Part shown: positions 1 to 5,736 of the stretch, in pieces
Layout: every line of letters starts with the position of its first letter
Position numbering within the stretch: the first letter of the stretch is position 1
Origin: an uncultured Agathobacter sp.
GTDB lineage: Bacteria; Bacillota; Clostridia; Lachnospirales; Lachnospiraceae
Reading direction: 5' to 3'
DNA: 8,042 nt
Assembly: GCA_934358675.1 (NCBI GenBank)
Contig: CAKRKX010000097.1
Span: 1 to 8,042, forward strand
Program-made: the position numbers and the translations under genes
Notes under the pieces: generated by a model
Told to the model about the DNA's origin: nothing
Databases searched by the model: none
Seen by the model: the letters and a program-made list of their open reading frames with translations, nothing else

Positions 1-991
1 TGAGTGGCAGAATATGATCCTGATTCTTCAGAAGAACGATACTCTCCTCAGCCGCCTTGCGCGCAAGTTCATGATGTGCCTCCACATCAAAGGTCGTTCC
101 CCTTGCTTTCTCGGTTGCGTTATGGGTTGCAAATATAACAGACAACAGTTCATCCAGACGCTGATTCAAAATCTCTTCTTTCAACGTTTTATCCTGTACC
201 GCGCGGACAATATCACGCATACCGGATCTGCCGGTTCCCGGCATCTCTAAGTGACTTCCGTTCTGTACGCCCAGCGCATGATCATTGCTGCCACCCCAGT
301 CGGAAATCACGCAGCCGTCAAAGCCCCACTCATCCACAAGGATTTCCTGCAGCAAATGCGAATTCTCATTCGCATAGACGCCGTTGACTTCATTATAAGC
401 GGACATGATGGTCTTCGCTTTGCCTTCTTTGACCGCGATCTCAAATCCGGTCGTATAGATTTCGCGAAACGTTCTCTCATCTACCACCGAATCGTTTGCC
501 ATGCGCCGGAGCTCCTGACTGTTCGCCGCAAAATGCTTCGGACAGGCGGCAATTCCCTTACTCTGGATACCGCGCACATACGCTGCCGCCATCTTGCCCG
601 CATGATACGGATCTTCCGAAAAATATTCAAAGTTACGTCCGCACAACGGACTTCTCTTAATATTGAGTCCCGGTCCAAGGATCACATTGACCCCCATTGT
701 AACCGCTTCCTCCGCAAGTGCCGCTCCGATTTCTTCACCCAAATTTTCATCCCAGCTATTTGCAACCGATGCTGCGGTCGGAAAACACGTTGCAGGAAGC
801 GAAGCGTTCAGCCCCAGATGGTCGCCCGCGCCAGCCTGCCGGCGCAATCCGTGCGGTCCGTCCGACATCGTCATCGACGGTATGCCGTAATTTTCAAAAT
901 CAACGGTCTGCCATGTATTTTTTCCTGACATCATCAATGCCTTTTCCTCAAGGGACATCTTACTGATGATTGACTCGTATTTTAAACTCAT
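1..991 (-). CDS. Glycoside hydrolase family 3 (beta-glucosidase type), N-terminal part, runs off the left edge
   Basis: The reading frame begins at ATG 991 (MSLKYESIISKMSLEEKALM) and stays open for 330 residues to base 1, so the C-terminal half lies outside. Seen: SDGPHGLRRQ near residues 44-53, RSPLCGRNFEYFSEDP ending at P128, KHFAANSQE starting at K152, and GFDGCVISDWGG with Asp231 at the position of the GH3 catalytic nucleophile (SDW motif). The Lys152-His153 pair and the RNFEYFSEDP block are standard substrate-pocket motifs of the family. There is no signal peptide, so the enzyme should be cytoplasmic and act on imported oligosaccharides or glycosides; the exact sugar cannot be read from this part. 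A purine-rich ribosome site (AAAGGCAGG) lies about 8 bases before the ATG. It follows the terminator of the EEP gene and has a candidate promoter of its own, so it is probably a separate unit. Family assignment is firm; beta-glucosidase versus beta-xylosidase or another activity is open. Confidence 0.93.
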   Translation of the reverse strand, partial: MSLKYESIISKMSLEEKALMMSGKNTWQTVDFENYGIPSMTMSDGPHGLRRQAGAGDHLGLNASLPATCFPTAASVANSWDENLGEEIGAALAEEAVTMGVNVILGPGLNIKRSPLCGRNFEYFSEDPYHAGKMAAAYVRGIQSKGIAACPKHFAANSQELRRMANDSVVDERTFREIYTTGFEIAVKEGKAKTIMSAYNEVNGVYANENSHLLQEILVDEWGFDGCVISDWGGSNDHALGVQNGSHLEMPGTGRSGMRDIVRAVQDKTLKEEILNQRLDELLSVIFATHNATEKARGTTFDVEAHHELARKAAEESIVLLKNQDHILPL

Positions 992-1021
992 AATCAAAAC
1001 CTGCCTTTTTCTTATGATTGC

Positions 1022-1050
1022 ATTCTAACACAAACAGATCCATCAACCTG
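1022..1050 (-). promoter_or_regulatory. Putative extended -10 promoter of the GH3 gene
   Basis: Reading leftwards, TGT-TAGAAT forms an extended -10 (TAGAAT is the complement of 1022-1027, TG at 1029-1030). No convincing -35 lies 16-18 bases upstream. The start point would be about 25 bases before the GH3 ATG. It is supported by its position between the EEP terminator and the gene, but it is a single-hexamer prediction. No further element stands out in the 200 bases between the genes. Confidence 0.35.
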
Positions 1051-1150
1051 TGTTTCTGCACAAATGGTTTCTTTTTTGACACGAACTGCATGTACAGCAT
1101 AATTTTGCGCGCGAGTCCACGTGATTCCATACTGCTTCCAAATTTATACA

Positions 1151-1183
1151 CAAAAATCTCCTTCATCGCACGACAAAGGAGAT
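1151..1183 (-). terminator. Rho-independent terminator after the EEP gene
   Basis: A perfect 8-bp inverted repeat, ATCTCCTT (1156-1163) and AAGGAGAT (1176-1183), with a 12-base loop is followed on the minus strand by TTTTT. It begins 8 bases after the EEP stop codon, so it closes the transporter-EEP operon and insulates the GH3 gene. Confidence 0.75.
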
Positions 1184-1190
1184 CCTGATA

Positions 1191-2267
1191 CTAATTCAGT
1201 TTTACTTTCATAAGGATCGGGTTGTGATCCGAATTCTGAAATTCGAGATTCTGCGTCTCGACCGACTCCACGCTCACGTTGGATGATACGATAAATCCAT
1301 CGATCAGATAATACTGGAAGTTCTCATGATCCGCACCGGCATACGGCTGATCCAGTGACCTGCAGGACGGTGCGCTGTTGTCCGTCTGAAACGAAAGATC
1401 CTCGCCGAATGCATCCGTATCAATTTCCCCTGGCTGCCACAATTCATCGCTGACCATCGGGTACGCACCGGTATCCACGCCGGAAAAAACCTGATTGAAG
1501 TCTCCGCCCGCGATCACGTAATTTCCGTCATCCACTTCCAACTGTAAAAGTTCCCGAAGCATCTGTGTCTGAGCAGCCTTACCCTCTCCATCGTCATACG
1601 CTTCCAGATGCAGATTGACAAGCACCAGTTCCTTATCGCTTCCCTCAACCGGAATACGATCGATCATCAGACAACGCTTCAGATTCGCCGTGCGAACCGG
1701 ATACGAAAACGGACACGGAAGCGCAACTCGTCTGGAATCTTTGACTTCATACTTCGATAACGTCACAATACCGCTATCCACCTTACCGATCGTCGGAAGC
1801 GGAAACGGCACATACACAACCTTATAATTATTTGCAAAAGTGTCACAATATCCGCTTTGTGTCTCACGGATCAGTTCCAGTTCATCAATTCCGTGCGAAC
1901 GCTTGGAATTACGATCCACTTCCTGTAAGAACACAACATCGGGATCAAGCTTTGCGATCTCATCATTGATCGCCGCCATATTCTCCTGCACACGATCTTC
2001 ATCAGCAGTATTGACCATCGATCCGCCATCCATGAAGAAATCCGCATTATCGCCGAGCGCTCCGTATCCGGTATTCCACGTCAGCACGGAAAGCGTATCG
2101 CCCGCCTGTACAGACGCTACACCTTTTCCGTTTACCGATAATTCTTCGATCGCATCCGGCTTATATTCCGTTACGGTAAGTACTAAAATTAAGATTAGAA
2201 AAGCAACTAAGGTGACCGCCAGAATTCCGACGATCACCTGTAAAACTCGTTTTATTACAACATTCAT
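1191..2267 (-). CDS. Membrane-anchored endonuclease/exonuclease/phosphatase (EEP) family protein
   Basis: A 358-residue protein from ATG 2267. Residues 9-33 form one strongly hydrophobic helix without a signal-peptidase site, so the catalytic domain is probably tethered outside the membrane (an N-in/C-out topology is inferred). EEP fold (Pfam PF03372) motifs appear in order: LTWNTG with Asn65, DVVFLQEVD with metal-ligand Glu116, NLHLEA with His220, AGGDFN with Asp256 and Asn258, YLIDGF with Asp323, and SDHNP with Asp347-His348. The complete catalytic set suggests an active Mg2+-dependent phosphodiesterase or phosphatase; the family includes DNases, sphingomyelinases and inositol phosphatases, so the substrate is unknown. 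The start was chosen because its ATG lies one base after the ATPase stop codon (TAACATG), typical of translational coupling; longer in-frame starts at 2297 or 2366 would overlap the ATPase gene and lack better ribosome sites. It is the last gene of the Trp T-box operon and is followed by a terminator. Confidence 0.85.
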   Translation of the reverse strand: MNVVIKRVLQVIVGILAVTLVAFLILILVLTVTEYKPDAIEELSVNGKGVASVQAGDTLSVLTWNTGYGALGDNADFFMDGGSMVNTADEDRVQENMAAINDEIAKLDPDVVFLQEVDRNSKRSHGIDELELIRETQSGYCDTFANNYKVVYVPFPLPTIGKVDSGIVTLSKYEVKDSRRVALPCPFSYPVRTANLKRCLMIDRIPVEGSDKELVLVNLHLEAYDDGEGKAAQTQMLRELLQLEVDDGNYVIAGGDFNQVFSGVDTGAYPMVSDELWQPGEIDTDAFGEDLSFQTDNSAPSCRSLDQPYAGADHENFQYYLIDGFIVSSNVSVESVETQNLEFQNSDHNPILMKVKLN

Positions 2268-2268
2268 G

Positions 2269-3042
2269 TTAATTACCACACTCAATACTGATTTCATTGA
2301 AAGTTCCGAGAATATCGTCCACCTGGATGGCTTTCTTCTCATCTCCTGCCTTGTCGATGATTGCATGTCCCTGATGCATCATCAGAAGCCGGTCACCATA
2401 CTCTACCGCATAACGAAGATTGTGCGTAACCATAACGGTTGTCACTTTCTTCTCCTCCACGATCTTGCCGGTGAGCTGCATAACGATCTCCGCGGTCTTC
2501 GGATCAAGCGCCGCCGTATGCTCGTCGAGAATCAGAAACTCGATCGGGTTCATTGTTGCCATAAGAAGAGCCAGTGTCTGTCTCTGACCACCGGACAAAG
2601 CGCCAACCTTTGTGTGAAGCTTATCTTCCAGTCCCAGATTCACACTCGCGAGCATCTCTTTGTATTCATCGATCCGCGCACGGTTTGTTCCGCGTCCGAG
2701 TCCGTATGTCCTTCCCTTGTTATCGGCGATCGCCAGATTCTCAAGGATCGTCATGGACGGGCAGGTTCCTTTGGAAGGATCCTGAAAAACGCGTCCGATT
2801 CTTCTGTGGCGGATGAAATCTTTCTGTTTCGTGATGTCTACACCGTTTACCACGATAGAACCACTGTCGATTGGGATTGATCCACAGATGATGTTCAGCA
2901 TAGATGTCTTACCGGAGCCGTTACTTCCGACCACCGATACGAACTGTCCGTCGTCAATCTTTAAATTGAAATCTTCAAACAGGCAGATCTCATTGATCGT
3001 ACCCGGATTGTACATTTTATGAATATGATTTAATTCCAGCAT
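2269..3042 (-). CDS. trpZ: ABC transporter ATP-binding protein of a TrpXYZ-type (COG1101) uptake system
   Basis: A 257-residue ATPase that powers uptake by the adjoining permease. Seen: Walker A GSNGSGKTS at 39-47, Q-loop Gln87 (VFQDPS), ABC signature LSGGQ at 149-153, Walker B FLILDE at 169-174 with catalytic Glu174, D-loop AALD at 177-180, and switch His207 (VTHN). All catalytic residues are intact and the length is normal. The YNPG...INEICLFEDFNL start resembles the COG1101 branch that accompanies COG2984 binding proteins and COG4120 permeases. Its ATG 3042 directly follows the permease TAG with no spacer, and GAAGGTGG inside the permease end provides the ribosome site, so the two are co-translated. 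The Trp substrate is inferred from the T-box specifier upstream and from published comparative work that named such T-box-controlled systems trpXYZ. Confidence 0.9.
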   Translation of the reverse strand: MLELNHIHKMYNPGTINEICLFEDFNLKIDDGQFVSVVGSNGSGKTSMLNIICGSIPIDSGSIVVNGVDITKQKDFIRHRRIGRVFQDPSKGTCPSMTILENLAIADNKGRTYGLGRGTNRARIDEYKEMLASVNLGLEDKLHTKVGALSGGQRQTLALLMATMNPIEFLILDEHTAALDPKTAEIVMQLTGKIVEEKKVTTVMVTHNLRYAVEYGDRLLMMHQGHAIIDKAGDEKKAIQVDDILGTFNEISIECGN

Positions 3043-3924
3043 CTACGCCACCTTCTTTCTCTTTTTGCGGTCCATTCCAAGTACGAGAATGATCAGGAAC
3101 AATACCGCGGTAATCAGCTTTAAGTCCGAAGAAGGCATTCCGAGCTTGATTGCGATTGCCACACAGGCTTTGTAAACGATTGATCCGATGATAACGCTTG
3201 TTGTCACGCGAAGGAATGTTACCTTCTTGAGAAGGCTGGTTCCGATAATAACACTCGCAAGACCAATGACCATGGTACCTGTTCCCATCGACACATCAAA
3301 ATATCTCTGCTGCTGTGCGAAAATGCATCCGCTCAGGCTGACCAGTCCATTTGCGATCGCAAGTCCGATGATCTTGATCGTGCCTTTGTCAACACCCATA
3401 GAAGTAACGATCGTCTCGTTATCTCCGACCGCGCGAAGCAGATAGCCGGACTTGGTATTCATATACCAGTCAAGCACAAATTTCATAATAAGTGTGATCA
3501 CAAGAATGATGATCACGTTGGCAAACTGGGCAAAAGCACCTTTAAATACACCACGTACCAGATCATTGTCAAAAAGCGTTGTCATATTGTAGATCGGCAG
3601 ATTCGCACGACCTGCAATACGAAGGTTGACCGTATATAAAGCCGTCATCATAATGATTCCCGATAAGAGATCTCTCACCTTAAGCTTTACATGGATCAGT
3701 CCCGTCAGTGTTCCCGCAACTGCACCCGCCGCAAAAGCGATCACGAGTGTCAGAATCGGATTAACGCCTTTTGTGATCAGAACCGCAGACAGCGCCGCAC
3801 CGAGCGGAAAACTTCCGTCTACCGTCAGATCCGGAAAATCCAGGATCGTGTATGTAATGTAAATTCCCAGTGCCATGATCGCGTAGATCATGCCCTGCTC
3901 AAAAACGCTTAAAACTAATGCCAC
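3043..3924 (-). CDS. trpY: ABC transporter permease of a TrpXYZ-type (COG4120, LivH-like) system
   Basis: A 293-residue, very hydrophobic inner-membrane protein with about eight predicted membrane segments (for example 10-28, 38-52, 56-77, 86-102, 134-151, 184-202, 215-232, 241-262 and 268-283) and a basic tail (DRKKRKKVA). The cytoplasmic loop LRAVGDNETIVTSMGVDKGTIK (about 163-184), followed by IIGLAIANGLVSLSGC, matches the ATPase-contacting region of BPD_transp_2 permeases (LivH/RbsC type). The start is GTG 3924, chosen because GGGGGT lies 7 bases upstream and because the nearby ATG (3938) runs into a stop after seven codons. It probably homodimerises with the ATPase to import tryptophan; the substrate is inferred from the T-box. 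It is separated from trpX by a structured 221-base spacer. Confidence 0.88.
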   Translation of the reverse strand: MALVLSVFEQGMIYAIMALGIYITYTILDFPDLTVDGSFPLGAALSAVLITKGVNPILTLVIAFAAGAVAGTLTGLIHVKLKVRDLLSGIIMMTALYTVNLRIAGRANLPIYNMTTLFDNDLVRGVFKGAFAQFANVIIILVITLIMKFVLDWYMNTKSGYLLRAVGDNETIVTSMGVDKGTIKIIGLAIANGLVSLSGCIFAQQQRYFDVSMGTGTMVIGLASVIIGTSLLKKVTFLRVTTSVIIGSIVYKACVAIAIKLGMPSSDLKLITAVLFLIILVLGMDRKKRKKVA

Positions 3925-3957
3925 AGTGTTACCCCCATGTTTTGAATCTTTTTCAAT

Positions 3958-4056
3958 CTATTTCATAATTCCGATTTCTCCGTTCTTCGAACTCCCGAAA
4001 TCGAACAGCTTCAGTGATACATCAAAGATGTACCACATTATGCGCAATCCGGGCAT
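3958..4056 (-). CDS. Possible 32-residue small ORF in the trpX-trpY spacer
   Basis: ATG 4056 (after AGGG four bases upstream) opens MPGLRIMWYIFDVSLKLFDF and ends at TAG 3958-3960 after 32 residues, 33 bases before trpY. It contains one Trp (codon 8) and has no recognised relatives. The start codon lies within a small hairpin and the body spans two further stems, so it may be a chance frame in a structured RNA. It is reported because it lies on the operon strand with a passable ribosome site. Confidence 0.15.
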   Translation of the reverse strand: MPGLRIMWYIFDVSLKLFDFGSSKNGEIGIMK

Positions 4057-4134
4057 ATCGCCCTACTTGCTTATGACTGTTTATCCGTCAAATAAATAAG
4101 CAGCTTTACCTGCAAGCAGTCACGCTGCTTATTT
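3972..4134 (-). other. Multi-hairpin intercistronic RNA between trpX and trpY
   Basis: Consecutive inverted repeats tile most of the spacer. In transcript order: AAATAAGCAGC/GCTGCTTATTT (4094-4104 with 4124-4134, perfect 11 bp, 19-base loop); GGGC/GCCC (4051-4054 with 4060-4063); GTGGTACATC/GATGTATCAC (4014-4023 with 4027-4036, 10 bp with one G-U, 3-base loop); and CGATTTC/GAAATCG (3972-3978 with 3997-4003) enclosing GTTC/GAAC (3982-3992). Only the first is followed by a weak T-rich run (ATTTATTTG), so it could act as a partial terminator or as a 3' stabiliser of the trpX message. The simplest role is to give more binding protein than membrane subunits. A structured regulatory RNA of another type is possible but not demonstrated. 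Confidence 0.55.
4094..4134 (-). terminator. Intra-operon stem-loop after trpX (partial terminator or mRNA stabiliser)
   Basis: A perfect 11-bp stem with a 19-base loop begins 11 bases after the trpX stop. The downstream tract is TTTATTTG, weaker than a normal U-run, so read-through into trpY and trpZ is expected. Its 3' arm could instead pair GCTTAT with ATAAGC at 4069-4074 downstream. Confidence 0.5.
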
Positions 4135-4145
4135 GCATGACGGAA

Positions 4146-5186
4146 TTATTCAACCACAATCTCATCGAATGTCTGAGCTGCATCCTTAACATATGCATCG
4201 TCAAGTTTCATTCCGATCTTGTCAGCCGCTGCTGTATTGACATATAACTCAGCCTTGGAAGCGGTAATAAAGTTTGTATCCTGTGCGGTTGCTTCGCCTT
4301 TTAAAATCTTGGCAGCAAGCTCGCCGGTCTCAATACCAAGCTGGTAGTAATCAATACCCATAGATGCGACACATCCTGATTTTACCTGCTCGATCTCGCT
4401 TCCGAATACCGGAATGCCTGCATTGTTTGCCTTGTCAAGTACGGTCTGTAATGCGTTTACTACTGTGTTGTCTGTCAGGTTGCATAAGCAGTCTACCTTG
4501 GATACCAGATCGGTTGCTGCAATCTCAATGTCTGCGGAAGTGTTGATTCCGGTGTCTACGATTTCGAAATCATAGTTTCCTGCAAGGCTCTTGTACTGCT
4601 CGATCGTGCTGCATGAGTTTGCCTCACTGGTTGTATAAAGGATACCGATCTTCTTTGCATCCGGCATCATCTCACGGATCATCTTAAGCTGCTCCTCAAC
4701 CGGAAGGATATCGGAAGATCCTGTGATATTTCCTACGTTTGTTCCGTCCTCATTTGCAAGTCCTGCGCTGACCGGATCGGATACTGCGGTGTAAACAACC
4801 GGAATATCGGTATTTAAGCAGGAGTTATATGCACTTGATGCACAAGGTGTTGCGATCGCACAGATCATATCAACCTTGCCGGATACATAACTGTCTGCGA
4901 TCGTGCTCGCTGTACCGGTATCTGCCTGTGCATTCTGATACTCAACCGTAAGGTTCTTGCCTTCCTCGATGCCTGCATTCTTAAGTCCTGCAAGGAATCC
5001 CTCGCGGCAGTTATCTAAGGAACCATGCTCCGCAAACTGTGAGATACCGATCTTGTAGCTTTCACCATCGGCTGCTGCTGACTGAGTTCCTGCTGTACCG
5101 TTATTGCTTGTGTTTCCGCCACATCCGGCTACCATTCCCATTGTGCATACTGCTGTAAGTAATACTGCTAAAATTTTCTTCTTCAT
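4146..5186 (-). CDS. trpX: Lipoprotein substrate-binding protein of a TrpXYZ-type ABC importer (COG2984)
   Basis: A 346-residue lipoprotein. Residues 1-21 are a Sec/Lsp signal (MKKK, hydrophobic core) ending in lipobox VAGC with lipidated Cys22, followed by a Gly/Asn/Ser/Ala linker to about residue 43. The mature domain starts KIGISQFAEHGSLDNCREGF, typical of the ABC_sub_bind family (PF04392, COG2984), with PVVYTAVSDPVSAGL and GILYTTSEANS blocks also characteristic. It captures substrate outside the membrane and delivers it to the neighbouring permease. ATG 5186 is supported by GAAAGGAC about 7 bases upstream. Tryptophan as ligand is inferred from the upstream T-box and from the trpXYZ family; other members of COG2984 may bind other small molecules, so this needs binding data. 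It is the first large gene of the operon. Confidence 0.9.
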   Translation of the reverse strand: MKKKILAVLLTAVCTMGMVAGCGGNTSNNGTAGTQSAAADGESYKIGISQFAEHGSLDNCREGFLAGLKNAGIEEGKNLTVEYQNAQADTGTASTIADSYVSGKVDMICAIATPCASSAYNSCLNTDIPVVYTAVSDPVSAGLANEDGTNVGNITGSSDILPVEEQLKMIREMMPDAKKIGILYTTSEANSCSTIEQYKSLAGNYDFEIVDTGINTSADIEIAATDLVSKVDCLCNLTDNTVVNALQTVLDKANNAGIPVFGSEIEQVKSGCVASMGIDYYQLGIETGELAAKILKGEATAQDTNFITASKAELYVNTAAADKIGMKLDDAYVKDAAQTFDEIVVE

Positions 5187-5231
5187 AATTTTGTCCTTTC
5201 TTTAAACATCAGCCCATTTCTTCCGTGCATC

Positions 5232-5390
5232 TTTCACACATCGATTGACTGATATTCCCTCTCATAATTTTTCGTTGTCTTTCCGTATCAGATATTGGCC
5301 AACCCGATACATCGTGCGCTCTAATTTTATGAGTGTGGCTTCCTTGATCATTTCCATTCAGGACGTCTCCCGAATAAGATTTCTTCCTGT
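5232..5390 (-). other. Long post-terminator leader before trpX
   Basis: After the T-box terminator about 200 bases remain before trpX, much more than a ribosome site needs. It contains a 31-codon ORF (5262-5357, listed separately), a 10-codon ORF (MCERCTEEMG, starting with the ATG at about 5241 after GAGAGGG), a weak CAGGA/TCCTG stem around the small-ORF ribosome site, and a GTATC/GATAC stem (5285-5289 with 5306-5310). No known riboswitch motif was recognised. Confidence 0.35.
5262..5357 (-). CDS. Possible 31-residue small ORF in the T-box operon leader
   Basis: ATG 5357, preceded by GGGAG at 9 bases, encodes MEMIKEATLIKLERTMYRVG and continues to residue 31 (ending KDNEKL) before TGA 5262-5264. 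It lies on the Trp-regulated transcript between the terminator and trpX. The composition is plausible for a small amphipathic protein (mixed charge and hydrophobic residues), but a frame of this length can arise by chance and it resembles nothing known to me. It has no Trp codons, so it is not a classical attenuator leader peptide. Confidence 0.3.
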   Translation of the reverse strand: MEMIKEATLIKLERTMYRVGQYLIRKDNEKL

Positions 5391-5392
5391 TT

Positions 5393-5430
5393 AAAAAACA
5401 AAAACCGTCTCAAGCCTACGCTTGAGACGG
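5393..5430 (-). terminator. T-box-controlled intrinsic terminator
   Basis: A perfect 11-bp stem, CCGTCTCAAGC with GCTTGAGACGG and loop GTAG (5405-5430), is followed by TTTTTG and TTTTTT. Its 5' arm is the antiterminator's 3' strand, so it forms when tRNA-Trp is charged and stops transcription before trpX. Confidence 0.92.
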
Positions 5431-5676
5431 TAATAAAATCTTTATTATCGCGGTACCACTCAAATTGACAAAATGTCCACTCATTCATGTACGATGCCAT
5501 ACATGCCGAACTGGTAACGGGCTCGGATCCCCGTTGACGCCTACTCCTAAAGCTTTAAAGTTTCGGGCCACCCTCGAAAGTCCATTCAACCAATCCCTCC
5601 ATGTTGCATCGCACCACCTGCAACTCTCTGTGATATCAGGAAAAGTCTACTACTCTTTCTCATCGGTTTAACTTAT
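5393..5676 (-). ncRNA. T-box riboswitch, tryptophan specifier (TGG)
   Basis: A complete T-box leader. In transcript order: the GA/K-turn-like motif GATGAGAAAGAGTAG (about 5650-5664); AG-bulge CAGAGAG; an apical hairpin GTTGC/GCAAC (5620-5624 with 5603-5607) carrying loop motif GGTGCGA; then the specifier context GAA-TGG-A with TGG at 5582-5584, a Trp codon followed by the conserved purine. Middle stems AACGGG/CCCGTT and CATGTA/TACATG follow. The T-box core TGAGTGGTACCGCG is at 5449-5462. The antiterminator pairs TTGAG (5459-5463) with CTCAA (5422-5426), leaving the UGGU bulge, and is capped by TAATAAA/TTTATTA. The same CTCAA bases also form the terminator, so the two structures exclude each other. 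Uncharged tRNA-Trp should bind both sites and turn on trpX onwards. The specifier was assigned by eye from its position and context. Confidence 0.93.
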
Positions 5677-5682
5677 GTTGAT

Positions 5683-5711
5683 ACTTTAATCCTTTTTTTG
5701 TGCTTTGTCAA
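5683..5711 (-). promoter_or_regulatory. Sigma-A promoter of the Trp T-box operon
   Basis: A perfect -35 TTGACA (complement of 5706-5711), a 17-base spacer and -10 TAAAGT (complement of 5683-5688) place the transcript start near 5676, just before the T-box K-turn region. The -35 sits inside a perfect dyad, GTGCTT-GACA-AAGCAC. No clear terminator separates it from the upstream secreted-protein gene, whose stop is only 26 bases away. Confidence 0.8.
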
Positions 5712-5736
5712 GCACTTTAGCAAATTAAAGTTTTAA

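Noticed and set aside
251..928. 225-residue plus-strand frame
   Set aside because: It lies opposite the well-supported GH3 frame and has Arg/Cys/His-rich composition typical of an antisense shadow.
960..1166. 68-residue minus-strand frame between the EEP and GH3 genes (starting MKEIFVYKFG)
   Set aside because: Its ATG lies in the 3' arm of the EEP terminator hairpin and its end overlaps the GH3 start in another frame. The apparent AAGGAG is part of the terminator stem and not a ribosome site for it.
2268..2366. Longer N-terminus for the EEP protein starting inside the ATPase gene
   Set aside because: The extension is antifamilial in composition (QEMRRKPSRW) and overlaps conserved ATPase coding sequence. 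The ATG one base after the ATPase stop leads directly into the membrane anchor.
1840..2880. 346-residue plus-strand frame spanning the EEP and ATPase genes
   Set aside because: It is antisense to two genes with intact catalytic motifs, is Ser/Arg/His-rich, and shows no motif or start signal.
4027..4040. A second T-box core (GTGGTAC) in the trpX-trpY spacer
   Set aside because: Only six or seven bases match. The bases sit in a simple 10-bp hairpin with a 3-base loop, and there is no Stem I, specifier or following terminator.
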